Below are positions 52,643 through 63,185 of a DNA stretch of 64,000 nt, piece by piece. Source of the DNA: Daphnia carinata (lineage: Eukaryota; Arthropoda; Branchiopoda; Diplostraca; Daphniidae). The stretch spans positions 6,634,001 to 6,698,000 of the forward strand of contig NC_081335.1 of NCBI RefSeq assembly GCF_022539665.2, in the 5' to 3' direction. The notes under the pieces are model-generated. The model saw nothing but the letters and a program-made list of their open reading frames with translations, searched no databases and was not told where the DNA came from. Within the stretch, counting starts at the first letter, position 1; each line of letters begins with the position of its first letter. The translations under genes and the position numbers were made by a program.

Positions 52643-54420
52643 TCATGGAACTTCAAGAGGAAAATATAGGTATGCCATATAAATAAATGAATTAAAATGT
52701 GTAGCACTGTTTGCCTCTGATTAGGATTACAGTTGCATATTCGTTGCTCTGCCTTTAGGAATCTAATGTGAAGTCGTGAATTGCACTGCTCGTACACGGA
52801 CAAAAATAGAAATGCTGTCCCATTATAGGAAAGGTCATCGAGGTGATCGTACATTTGATGTACCTTGTTTGACTGGTTGTGACAGAAGATATCGAACAGA
52901 AGATGGACTAAGAAAACATTTGCAGTCTCACCACCCAACATTCTTTGAACGAAATATTGAAGCAGTAGACCTAGCACTGATGATTCAGAAGAAGTAGATG
53001 TAATGTTACGAGAAGAAATACAGGGTCTTAATTCACCCCTTGCTGCAGCATTTATCTTTTCAACAGAAGAACAAGTGCTTCAGAAGCCACATAACTAGTA
53101 AATAGCATTTATTTTGTCTTCCATATGCATGACCTTAAAAATTATTAATTTTGTTTACAGTGGCCCTGCATTATTTCTACTTCGTATGTCTGACGAAAGA
53201 AAATTTAATCAAGCAGATTTACAGACTGTTATGGAAGCAATAGCAGATTTTGTGAACAAAGAAATCATTTCCGTTTTGTCAAAAACAATCTCATCACTGA
53301 GAGATAGCAAGTGTACGCACATCAAGAGTATCCAACAAATGGAACAACTATATAGATCACTCTTTGTTCCTGCTCCATTTAAATGTCTACACACCCAGTA
53401 CAAGCAACGACAATTTTACTCAAAATATTTGGGATGGTAAATCCAACCAAAATACGACTGCCGGCCGTACCAAGCGATTATAGGAGGTCTCGAACAAGAG
53501 AGCCACAGACGTTCAGGAAACAGGAATACGTCGTGGTGTCCTTGATTTCTCAACTTCACTCCCTGTTGCAGAAAGATGATGTCTACAATCAAGTGTTCTC
53601 TGATAAAATTCCCCTACCTGGATTCCTCTATCGCTTTGAAGATGGGACATCATTTTCAGAAAATCCTATTCATACAGCATCCACATGCTATTCAAATCCA
53701 TCTCTACTTGGATGAGGTACAGCTATGTAACGCTCTTTGGAGCAAAGTTTTAATTACAAGCTGGTACTTGTTTATTTCACTATCGGAAACCTTGAGATGC
53801 AATACAGATCAGCACTCAGTCAAATTCAGTTATTGTAAATTTTCTTTAATCGTTAAGTTGAACAATATGGCATGAATGTTTTTTTAAAGCCTATGAACTT
53901 AAGAAACTAGAACAAGGAGTAAAAATTGTTATTAAAGGCGCAACACAATGTTTTTGGAACTCTTGCAATTTTAATTGCCGAAAATCTAGCAAGTCATGCC
54001 GTAGGGGGTTTCAAAATTGGCTTTTCCAAAGTTTTTCGAAAATGTAGATACTGCTTAGGTACAGACGTTGAAATTCAGAATAATTTTCCAGACCAAGAAT
54101 TTGTTGAAAGAACTAAAAGTAGTCACAACTTGCATTGTGAAACTCTAGAGTCGGATAAGGCGGAGTATTTTGGAAAATCGTATGGTCTCACAAGTAAAAG
54201 CATTCTCAACAAACTTGAGTATTTTCATGTAAATGGGGGAAACGTTCGCGATGTCATATACGATTGGTTAGAGGGAGTTTTTCCGGTGGTGATTTGTAAA
54301 TTATTGTGGAATTGCATCAGAGGTAAACGATATTTCACTTTAGATATGCTTAACCATGCATTTGGAATTTTAATTGTGGTCATAATGAAGGAAAAAACCA
54401 ACCATCTCATATTCAATTAG
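52643..54420 (+). pseudogene. C2H2 zinc-finger transposase-like protein, near full length but broken
   Basis: A short first exon (MELQEENI, donor GTATGC) is followed after CTTTAG by a zinc-finger exon (CLTGCDRRYRTEDGLRKHLQSHH) and an acidic linker that needs a frame change near 52980. An exon from 53161 encodes GPALFLLRMSDERKFNQ, KCLHTQYKQRQFYSKYLG, VSLISQLHSLLQKDDVYNQV and FEDGTSFSENP. After a frame change come HAIQIHLYLDEVQLCNAL and SWYLFISLSETLR; from 53926 NVFGTLAILIAENLASHAVGGFK, FRKCRYCLGTDVEIQNNF and KLEYFHVNGGNVRDVIYDWLEG follow. The same order occurs, from memory, in a protein family highly repeated in fish and cnidarian genomes (DEFEVCNPLGS, LPPDVMHDLLEGV), suspected to be transposases. 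Frame breaks near 52980, 53715 and 53870 suggest it is defective, although some may be unrecognised introns. Confidence 0.65.
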
Positions 54421-54721
54421 GCCTACTTGTTTGCATATATTGTGGTAAGCTTCAAAACGAATATCAATATCGCTCCGGTTTACCCTGCTCTCTTATGGCG
54501 TCCGGATAATGAACTAAATGGTGGAATATATTAATTGAGTTAAAGTCGTGGAGCAATGCGTTAAAACAGAAAAGTATTTCATTAATCAAATCCTTAAGTA
54601 TCATAGTTTCAAGGCGATACTTAGGAAAAAACGAAATCATTTATTCTGTACAACAATCTCTAAGTCCTCCAGGAAATAATGCATACAGTCAACAATAAAA
54701 TCATTTACTAAATGGAAAATT

Positions 54722-54864
54722 AAAAAGTTCAGCTTTTTCAGTTGAACCTCACACTGACGTTACCATCAAAACGCTCACCTAGTTCAACCATGTACCGGAC
54801 CGTTGACGCAAAAATACAAGTTTACTGAAAAGTTGAACTAATAGTAGACGCCAAAATGCGCCCT
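54722..54864 (-). repeat. Right terminal inverted repeat of the C2H2-gene transposon
   Basis: Reverse-complement partner of 49682-49830. It ends CGCCAAAATGCGCCC. Confidence 0.8.
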
Positions 54865-55737
54865 AAATCACGCGTATTTTACTTACTTGTTATTTCATCC
54901 CTACTTAAAAGGAAAAATCGGCAAAATGTCGTCACAGATGTTGATGAAAACCCAAACAATTCACGAATGTTCTATTTGTCGGTCAACATATAATAAAATC
55001 CCTTTGTCAGATTCAAGAATTTTAATTTTTTAAAAAAAAGTTCGTTGCAGATGGTGATAAAAACCCAAACAATTCATAAATTTCCTTTGCATTGCTGCAA
55101 ACAGAAGAAATTGTACCGTGGACACGAAATTCTAATATGCTAACAACATGTAATAAATCCCCTAGTCAGATTCAAATATTTCCATTTTTTATGCAATACG
55201 TCAATGATAAATTTTAGTTCGCTATTCTTCGAATCTTTATTAAAGCAGACTGCAAACAGATGAAAATTTGCAAGACGCTAGTATTCTAATGGAGCCAAAT
55301 TTTAAATTCAAAGCAAAACATATTCAACTTTTAGTTTTTTTTTATTTTACTGCCAAGCGGATTTGTTACTTCTATATCATAAAAAAAACTGAAAGTGAAC
55401 TGCAAAGGGAAAACACACAAAAAAAAATATTTAAAAAAATGTGGTTTTCCTGGTGGCTTCTGATGAAACCATCCTCGATTGGTATTTCTCTAAAATATCT
55501 TGATCGGAATTGTTGCAGTGTGTTTGATTTTGGACTAAAATCAAATCCAAATCAAATTACTTGCGGATTTTAAATTTAATTTTAAAAACTTTTTACAGTG
55601 GTGATTTCCATTCCATTTGGAATATTACATAAAATACAAATCAAATGCAAATAAATTATAAAAAAATAAATTATGGTGCAAGTGAGATGAGTGATTCGCA
55701 CATCTTAACCCTTTCTGGGGGTCATTGTTACAGACTT
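54865..55737. other. AT-rich DNA with a diverged tandem duplication
   Basis: Blocks near 54935-55022 and 55045-55190 repeat in order (GATGAAAACCCAAACAATTCA, ATAATAAAATCCC, CAGATTCAA). No gene is recognised; a short frame at 55268-55573 has no recognisable features. Confidence 0.5.
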
Positions 55738-57245
55738 ACACAGCAGCTACTGGATACTTAATTAAGGGTCTTTCAGTAGGGAAAAGCTACTGAAAAAATG
55801 AAGTATCTTAAAATGACACTTAATTTTGAAAAAAAATACTTAAAATTTGCCTTCCCCTACTGAAACCAAATTTCTAACCTTTCCTTCGTTTTTAAAGTAT
55901 GGAAATTTTCTTTGACGTACTGTATACAGCTTTTAAAGTTACAAAAATTGGTTGAAGTGCTTAAAATATTTAAGTATCTTGCAAAGCAGATAATAAGATA
56001 ACGACATCAGGAACAATATCATGTTACGATATTATAACAACAGTTAACACGTCATTCCCTATTATTGCCAAATGCTGTTAAACTTTTTATCTAAGATAAA
56101 GGCGTACAAATACAAGATGAAAAAAGAAAAAAACGAATCCTTGTATTTTTGTTGCGTGGCAACGCTTAAAAATTCTAGTGCTTGGGGAAAAATTTCAACG
56201 TTGAGTTAAAAGTGGTTGTCTATTTCAAAGACATCGCGACCAACAAAAAAAAGTGCTTAATAGTAACGAACATACAACTAGGTTAAAATCTTTATTTTTA
56301 AAAGTGATTTCTAATTAGATTTTGAATGTCAAGTTATAGAATACCTAATGGAAATCCCATAGCCAAGTTGAATAAGTTTTGACGCAGTACCACAGGGTAA
56401 AGTAGACAAAGATGTCTCTGTTATTAAAGTTTTAAACTATTAGACTAATAATTTATCTTTTCTAGGTTACTGTAGTGATGGCTGGGACTATTCTTCCAAC
56501 AACTTTAATGTTCATACCCTTTCCATCATTGGTAACATTAGTGGTATATACACTGTTGGTTAGCATAACAATTTTTCTTCAAAAATTTTACCATAGGTTC
56601 AAGCAAGTATATCAGTAGCAATTCCATTCCTACTCTAGAACAATAACGCAGATACCAAAGAAATAGATCAAGGTAAGTTCTGTAAATGATATTGTTACGA
56701 ATACCAATTCATACATTATTGTCATCTATCAGGAATGTCTGCCGTTACTGAGGACAACCATGGTGTAGTTGTTGCTCAAGAACAGGCAGGTGATATTGGT
56801 AAGTTCGGTGGAACTCATTTTGATAAATAATAATGTTGATTGTTTTTTAGTTCTCAGTTTCAGGTCTCAGCCTACTACATCGTCAACATGGAACATCCCG
56901 CTACGTACACCAAGTGCTGTTAATGTTATTGGAAAGTTTTATTTGACATTATTAGTTTTTGTTACCCATATTCTAATTGTTATCACATTTCTGAGTTGAC
57001 AAACAATACAAATTTCAAAGGAATATATTATTTTATTTATTTTACCTATATATAATTCCGAAAGTGGATAACAATTTTAAGTATCCACCCGAAGATTAAG
57101 TAGCCTAGTGGCCTACTGAATTATTCAGTAGGCAGGGAGGTATAGTTAGAAATTAAGTATGCTATTTCAATTAAGTACGGTAAAAAAATCTAGTACGCTG
57201 GCCTTTTTTAAGTATTTAAAATTAAGTAGGCAGTCGCTGCTGTGT
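55738..57245 (+). mobile_element. Family M2 element, complete copy
   Basis: 1,508 bp bounded by ACACAGCAGCTACTGG and CAGTCGCTGCTGTGT, inverted to each other over ~15 bp. It is the reference copy for 14515-15021 plus 20099-21242, 22638-23807 and 23808-24353. Internally it has a 23-bp palindrome (GCCTACTGAATTATTCAGTAGGC, 57110-57132) and exon-like pieces with splice signals near 56461-56918. No target duplication is clear. Confidence 0.85.
56733..56918 (+). pseudogene. Exon-like pieces carried by family M2
   Basis: Exon 56733-56798 (MSAVTEDNHGVVVAQEQAGD) is flanked by an acceptor TATCAG and donor GTAAGT. The next piece (56851-56918) follows TTTTTTAG, keeps phase and reads VLSFRSQPTTSSTWNIPLRT. 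Equivalent pieces exist in the other copies with different mutations. Earlier pieces in the family read NSSDDQDYFSN and SSNAIPFI. The source protein is not recognised; it could be the 5' part of a lost transposase gene or captured host exons. Confidence 0.5.
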
Positions 57246-58185
57246 ACTAATTAGTCAGCGGGGTCAATTGTGCGATTCGTCACAGATAGCCGTTACCTAC
57301 TGACACATGCAACACAGAAAAGTTCTAAAGTGAGGTTATCATCTTATCGCCCCCAATTTAACATCCTAAAGTTACATAGAGTGTTTTAATCTGTAAGTTA
57401 CTTGCTATGTTTGTTTGCACATAACTACTGGACTGATAAGTGTATTTTATTTCCAGTGTCGCCAACTTTTCTGTCGACAAGCTAACTTTCTACTTGGTTT
57501 TGCCTCTAGTACGTTCTATTCATAATCAAAGATAGTTATTGCCAGTTGACACATGCAAGACAGCAATGGTTCTCAAATTAAATTATCATCTTATGATCTG
57601 CTTTCTCACATCTCACAGATACAAGGGGGTTTGTATTTCTCATCTGTAGATGACTTTGTATTGTTTTTGTATAACTAAAGTCACCATATTTATTGAGTTC
57701 CACTTTTAAGTGCTTAAAAAATGATCCGTCCAAGTAGCGGTCCCAGGCGTGGTTCTTCAATAGAATCACAAGGTGGATCGCGATGTGGATCACAAGTTCG
57801 AGAACATAGTTGTGCTTGCATTACCAAAAGTATGCATGGCATGAATAGCTCGAAGATGAGACGTAAAGTTTTAAAATTTACCTTCGATAAAAGTTTGAAG
57901 AAATATTTAATGCATAAAAAACAAAAAAACGTCAATATTGGACACCGGAAAATGAAATAATATTTGAAAAATTGTGTTCTGAGTACAAATAAAAATTTTG
58001 GAGACTTAAAATGCAACTTTAGGTTTTCCAACAATATGTAGGCTATTACGTAGATTTTCTTAAATAAGGTTGCAGCAATGTTGAAATGAATTTCAAATGT
58101 AGCGCGATATTTACTTGCATTTTACGTATTTTAGCCAAACTACTTCAACCTGATCATTGAAAATGCAATAGGGAATAAACAAAAG
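57246..58185. other. Intergenic DNA with a direct duplication
   Basis: About 57280-57350 and 57540-57605 share ACACATGCAA.ACAGAAA... and ATTATCATCTTAT in order. A Ser/Arg-containing frame at 57721-57960 opens with ATG but shows no family features; no gene is called. Confidence 0.45.
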
Positions 58186-58470
58186 ACGAGGTTGAGCGCA
58201 ATTGGAACGCTAGGCAATTTAAACAAAAATTTTATCAATTGAAGTGTAGAAGGGATTTAGTTTTAAAAATTTTAGCTAACAGGAATTAAGGTTGTTTATT
58301 TTTAAAATTAGATGCTCTAGACCTTAAAAGTTTTCAAGTTAGCCGAAAAAGCTTTTTTCTACAGTCCATTTCTAGTTTTTGACAACTTTTTCATTTTAAC
58401 CCCTTTAACCATGGAAGAAATTACAAAAAAAGATCAAAGTTACAAGTTCATGTTTCTATAAACTGAAATC
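58186..58470 (+). mobile_element. Family M1 element, 5'-end fragment
   Basis: Matches the first ~300 bp of M1 from GGTTGAGCGCAATTGGAACG to TTCTATAAACTGA, then stops shortly before repeat R1 copy B. Confidence 0.75.
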
Positions 58471-58507
58471 GACCGTGAACTGTTGGTAACTCTGAAGACC
58501 CATGCAT

Positions 58508-59435
58508 ACGGCGCATCTCCTTCCTGTAAACCTCCTAAAAGGCTCTTAGCCTCCCCAGCGCAACAATCATACCGTTGGGAAGTACTGAGGAAGGCCACAA
58601 GAGACTGGAAAGTTGTGGAGGAACATGCCAATATTTTCAAATCAAGAAATTGTTGGTGATAGGCTCAGGAGTGCTTTAGGAGATCCCTCCATGAAAGAAA
58701 GACTCGTGCGTTTTAAGGTATCACAAAAACATTTGGCTGTTTCAAAGAAATAGATAAAATCAATTAAAATTGTTAGACAATGTAAATTTTGGAGTTTACC
58801 ATTGTTTATTCAATAAATTATTATGGCGGCTGTTTTTCACACGAATGATGAAGACAATGTGCGGCTTGCAAAAATTAATCGCTAACGTTAAAAAAACTAA
58901 CAAAGGCAACCAAAAGAAATAATTGAAAACACAAACAACACAACTCTTTCAATAGGATAGAGGTCGAGCACTACAATAAGTGAAATAAGAGACCGATTTC
59001 AATCATATCACCTAAAAAATGCCTATGGACTAACGTATTGCACCTCCTCCGTAACTGGACATATAATTTCATGGTATTTAGTAAATAATTAATAAAATAC
59101 TATAAGAGAAAAATCAGAATATGTAAGAGCTGTATATTATGTAACGATAGTAGTATGAAATAGTTAAACATTAGTGCAATTGGAAAAGTTTGTTATGACC
59201 ATAATAACCATAAAAAGTGCAATATAAGCAATAAATATTTCTGATTTTGCTCTGATAGTATGTTGTTAAATAAACTCTATTAAATACAATATAAATCATG
59301 TTCTCCTGTAATTTTATTAAAATAGCATAAGAAAAAAGGTTTTGTGAACCATTTAAGTAATGAGATAACACCATCGGTATTTTAAAAAGGAAAATGGATG
59401 TAAGCTGACGCTTTTATGTAATTTATTGCCTACCG
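58508..59435 (+). repeat. Dispersed ~920-bp repeat R1, copy B
   Basis: Full-length partner of 12296-13216 with the same two ends. Here the 5' frame is open longer (KPPKRLLASPAQQSYRWEVL, then RKATRDWKVVEEHANIFKS), with a frameshift before EIVGDRLRSALGDPSMKERL and a stop after HLAVSKK. It is less decayed than copy A. Confidence 0.8.
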
Positions 59436-59984
59436 CCAACTTATTTTTCATCGGCTGTCAACGCCGATTGGATTCACGGCACGCCCGATCCAGTTACGCT
59501 GGGACTCACAAGTCCTAGACCCGCTACTTTACTCTGAGCCGGCAGTCTCCACCACTTGCAATTGCTGCCAAGGGGCATTTTCCAAACTTAACTACAATGT
59601 CTTAATACATTGTCATATATACAGTAAACACCAAACGATTAGTTACACCCCTCTTTTTCCAATGCATTCTTATGGCGCTACGTATCTCGAGAAAACTTAA
59701 ATATCTCTTTAACAGTTAGAGCTAGATTTTTTTTTCTTTTTTCCTCTATCAAAAGAAAGGACGCTCTACAGGTTTTACTCACATGAAAAAATTGTAGGAG
59801 TTACACTTATGGGGGTAACGTATCGTTCACTTGATTAGGTACATCCTCTTTCGGAAACCGGCGTCTAAAGTCTAAATAAAATACTTCAAAGATAGGTAAA
59901 ATTTAAATTTTGTGCCACAAGATGCGCCACTCAATATTGTTTTGGAAAATAATGTATGTTTTGTAATTTATCAAAGTAAAAATA
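59436..59984. other. Intergenic DNA, nothing recognised
   Basis: No coding signal or repeat partner was found in this window. Confidence 0.45.
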
Positions 59985-60490
59985 CCCTTCCTTATACCTC
60001 AAAGTTTGCACACTAACATTTTTTGGCGAAAAAATTATGTTTTGTGCTTGTGTCACTAGGGGCGCTGGGTATCAGTACTGACGCACTCTCGTATTTTTAT
60101 TGAATATCTAAAAACATCATTCATATTCCGCATTAGAAAAATGGACTTGAACTATATTTGATGCAGAAATCTAGAACAAAAAATCCACCGGCTTTTTCAA
60201 ATAAAATTTACATTGTAAGAAAAAACTGGGTAGGCATCTTGCAAACTTTACAATTTAATCAATCGTCTTCTGGGTAAAATATTGGACAAATATTAAAACA
60301 ATTGTTCTAATTCTTTTAACATTGTTTTCCCCCATCGAAAATTTATTAGTTATCACTTGCATTCCACAACTCCAGTAAATTCGAGAGTACTTGAGTTTTC
60401 ATACTCAGCGCCTCTGATGGCGCAAAAACAGGTCATGATTTTTTCACCAAAAAATTTCAGTGTGTTAACTTCTGGGGATAGGGAAAGATT
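59985..60490. repeat. Palindromic element with ~105-bp arms
   Basis: 59985-60090 and 60385-60490 are reverse complements with mismatches (CACACTAACATTTTTTGGCG, GGGGCGCTGGGTAT and their partners), around a ~295-bp centre. The layout fits a foldback or MITE-type element. Boundaries are approximate. Confidence 0.7.
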
Positions 60491-60950
60491 TTTTTACATA
60501 GCCAGATAATTAAATATACTTATATTTCAATAGAATAAAAAATGACACGTCATTTGACTTCAAAAAAATAAATACTAGCTTGTTTTGAAGTATTTTAATT
60601 TGATTTTTAAAAACATCGATTCTAACATGGCGCTTATGGTGGGAAAGGGGATGTACCTTTGTTCCCGCTATTGGAACCGGAATCGACTGTGTTAAATACT
60701 TCGAGTTGAGCAACTGCTGTTGTAGGCAGCAGTGTGTATTTCTGAGTACAGGAAGATAACGCTTTGGTAGAAACCTTGGCTAAGTAAGATGGTGGACTGA
60801 GAACAGTCAGAAAAATGGGCAGCGAGACGGACGCGTGTTAAGTGTCGTATTCTCGTTGTCTAACTAACTTTCATACAGCCAAGAATGAGCAAAACTAGAC
60901 AGCAAGGGGGGGGGGTTAAAGCCAGACAGTAGGAGGAAGACAATTTTAGA
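60491..60950. other. Intergenic DNA, nothing recognised
   Basis: No gene is seen. A run of G (60905-60915) precedes the BEL/Pao 3' remnant. Confidence 0.4.
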
Positions 60951-61072
60951 CTAGACAGAGGTAGGATGGGAAGAATAGCACGGCGCGAGTTCGGGAGGCT
61001 TGGTTGTCATATCGGTGATACGATTCCGTCGGAACATGCTCCCCCGAATCCGGCTAGTCGATCGGGCCGCAT

Positions 61073-61080
61073 TCCAAAGG
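61073..61080. repeat. hAT target-site duplication TCCAAAGG, left
   Basis: An exact 8-bp copy is found at 62161-62168 on the other side of the hAT element. Confidence 0.9.
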
Positions 61081-62160
61081 CAGGGTTGGACTATCGCGAT
61101 AATAAAAAGTATCGCGATACTACCGGTACCGGTACCACGATATTTCTTTTTTAAAAGTATCGGTACCGGTATCGGATCATAAATTTTGACTTGCGATCCC
61201 GATACTTTTAATATTTGGCGCCATCTAGGAGTAAAAAATATGACTACTTTTTCTGCCAACAGATGGTTCTACGATAACCTAAAATTTTCTTGTCATCACT
61301 GTGCGTCTTCTGCAGCAGCCGATTTCGAAGATTACATTAAAGAATACGTGACGATCAAGAGGCCACTAGCAGAAGCTTTAGATGTCCTTCAATCGGACTT
61401 AAAAGTGTCAATAGGATACCTGCTTCCGACGTAAAGTATTTGGAAAAAAAAATGATTGCTTTGAAAGAAAAGAGTGGCACCTTTCATTGCAAATAATTTT
61501 TTTCTGCGATTATGTCATCATTGGATACTCGTTTTTTTTCTTTTCTTCCAACACGACGATTTAGTTCTTTTGTGCACTATTGCATCCGAAATTCAAGTTG
61601 AATTGGTTAGACGAGATGGAAAAACTATCTGCTATAAAAAAATTGGAGGAGAACTATCAACAAACAATAAAGCAAATACAAAAAATATATACTATTATTG
61701 TACTTATATTTTGTTGGTCAACTGATAAGACAAAGCGTTAGTCCCAATAAAACTGCGATAGCTGAAATGTTGATAAACGCCATCTATCGAAAAACATTTT
61801 TAGTAATAAATTTCACTTCTAGATGGCGTATTTGACCCTCTTAAAATAAATGCCGAAAAAGTAGTTCTCTTCTCCCCAAGGCACATAGTGCCTATTTTTT
61901 AATTTACTGTTCCCCTCTAATTTTAATTTTTTATGGTTTTTTATTTTTTGTTAATAAAATTCTTTTCGGAGTTGAATATAACCGAGAAGCTTTCGTAAAT
62001 AAAAATAACCATACTACATCAACAAAATGTTGAGAAGGTAAAAGTATCGGCATCGGTAACGCGTGCGATATTTGAAAATAGTTTCGCGATATATTTTTCG
62101 AAAATTGAAGTATCGGTACCGCGATACCGATACTTTTTCAAAGTATCGCTTCCAACCCTG
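61081..62160 (+). mobile_element. hAT DNA transposon, internally deleted
   Basis: 1,080 bp with inverted ends CAGGGTTGGA / TCCAACCCTG and an exact 8-bp duplication TCCAAAGG. Both subterminal zones are arrays of GTATCG, CGATAC and GGTACC words (61096-61175 and 62039-62150), probably transposase-binding repeats. The centre keeps a relic of transposase. It is inserted in the BEL/Pao element X coding region. Confidence 0.92.
61186..61720 (+). pseudogene. hAT transposase relic
   Basis: The frame to 61434 encodes NRWFYDNLKFSC and PLAEALDVLQSD..IGYLLPT, the region before the C-terminal hAT block in zinc-finger-BED-type hAT transposases. After a stop and frame changes, ALKEKSGTFHC, FSAIMSSLDTRF and HPKFKLNWLDEMEK follow in the expected order. 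The catalytic N-terminal half and the dimerisation domain are missing, so it cannot act alone. Confidence 0.75.
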
Positions 62161-62168
62161 TCCAAAGG
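62161..62168. repeat. hAT target-site duplication TCCAAAGG, right
   Basis: Exact copy of 61073-61080. Confidence 0.9.
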
Positions 62169-62751
62169 GCATAGTTCGGTAATTCCGCGTCGGAAGATTC
62201 CGGAGGGTAGTTGAATGTCGACGGTGCGTACGCAGCCATCCGATCCCGGGAACACCTGCACGACGTGTCCGATGTTCCAGACTCCGCGACTAAGACTCTT
62301 GTCGATCTCGAGGATTACACCACCTATTTTGAAGTTCGGGCGTTCCGTCCTCCATTTCTTTCTGGCGGATAGCGATTGGAAGTAAACCGTTTTCCACAGA
62401 TCCCAGAAAAGATTGAGGACGCGTTGCACATACCGATAGCGGTCTCGCGGTGGAGCGTCGTGAAAGGATCCGGGTGGCGGGTAGGCGGTGGGGGAACGAT
62501 TTAGGAAATCATTCGGAGTTAATGGGCGGAAGTCGGCTGGATCGGAGCTCACATACGTGAGGGGACGGGTATTCAGCAATCCAGCGACTTCGTATAGCAA
62601 GGTCCGGAGAAGGTCTTCTGATGGATAGCGAAGGCTACTGTTTTCTTGTTCCAGTGCGCTATAAAGCGCTCTTTTGGTTGACTTCACCAACGATTCATGA
62701 GAGCCTCCGAAGTGTGGCGACCGAGGCGGCTGGAAGGTCCATATTGCCAAG

Positions 62752-63130
62752 TGTCACGCCGGTGGACGAAAACGAAACGAAATGAAGTTTTTTAACACGA
62801 TGTATTTAGTAAACTGATTGCCTGTCAGCCTACGAACGAAAAGGTAAAGGAAGGGCGATAAATGGGTGCTTGTCCGTCAATCGATACTACATTTAAGGAT
62901 AAACACAACACACGATTTCATCTGCCGACCCGTGAGAATCGAAATTTCCACGTAGTCGATGTCGGCAGATTTTCGAGATTCGAAAATGGTCGATGCTGCT
63001 ACAAAAAAACGAAATGGAGACTTGACACGAGGTGAATAAGCGGAAGGGAGACGAACACACGAGACGTTCGTCTACCACAGCAGCAAAATTGCGAGTAACC
63101 CGTTGAGTCGAAAAATTCACCCGAGTATCA
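62752..63130 (-). repeat. Putative 3' LTR of BEL/Pao element Y
   Basis: The segment lies between the end of element Y pol (63186) and the broken integrase of element X (62750). Read on the minus strand it starts TGATACTCGG and ends GGCGTGACA, i.e. TG...CA, preceded by a purine-rich stretch (GAAGACAGAGGAAGGG). There is no second copy in the window, so the boundaries are tentative. Confidence 0.45.
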
Positions 63131-63185
63131 ATTTTTTAGCCCTTCCTCTGTCTTCTCATTCTTTGTCTCCTCGGCGGGATGTCGT

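Larger units (their letters stand above)
49682..54864 (+). mobile_element. TIR DNA transposon carrying a C2H2 transposase-like gene
   Basis: 49682-49830 and 54722-54864 are reverse complements over ~145 bp. Matching blocks in order are GGCGCRTTTTGG, TTAGTTCA, GATGGTTGAACTAG/CATGGTTGAACTAG, CGTTTTG and GTTCAACTGAAAAAG. Inside, on the plus strand, is a multi-exon zinc-finger protein gene (52643-54420), and M1 copy 4 is nested at 50540-51416. Without that copy the element is ~4.3 kb. The left end is ~150 bp upstream of gene B's start codon. No target duplication is obvious. The superfamily is not identified. Confidence 0.75.
60951..62750 (-). pseudogene. BEL/Pao integrase C-terminal region (element X), split by hAT
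   Basis: From 62750 leftward the minus strand encodes FQPPRSPHFGG, LLNTRPLTYVSSDP, LTPNDFLNRSP and then the C-terminal domain (FKIGGVILEIDKSLSRGVWNIGHVVQVFPGSDGCVRTVDIQ, FRRGITELCPL), the end of BEL/Pao pol. The frame continues after the hAT element at 61080 (NAARSTSRIRGS...) to a stop at 60951. The integrase core upstream is absent because the sequence at 62751 switches to another element. Two insertions therefore inactivate it. Confidence 0.85.

Noticed and set aside
57721-57960. Open frame of 79 codons with Ser/Gly/Arg-rich start
   Set aside because: No recognisable domain, splice context or repeat partner supports it; it could be chance.
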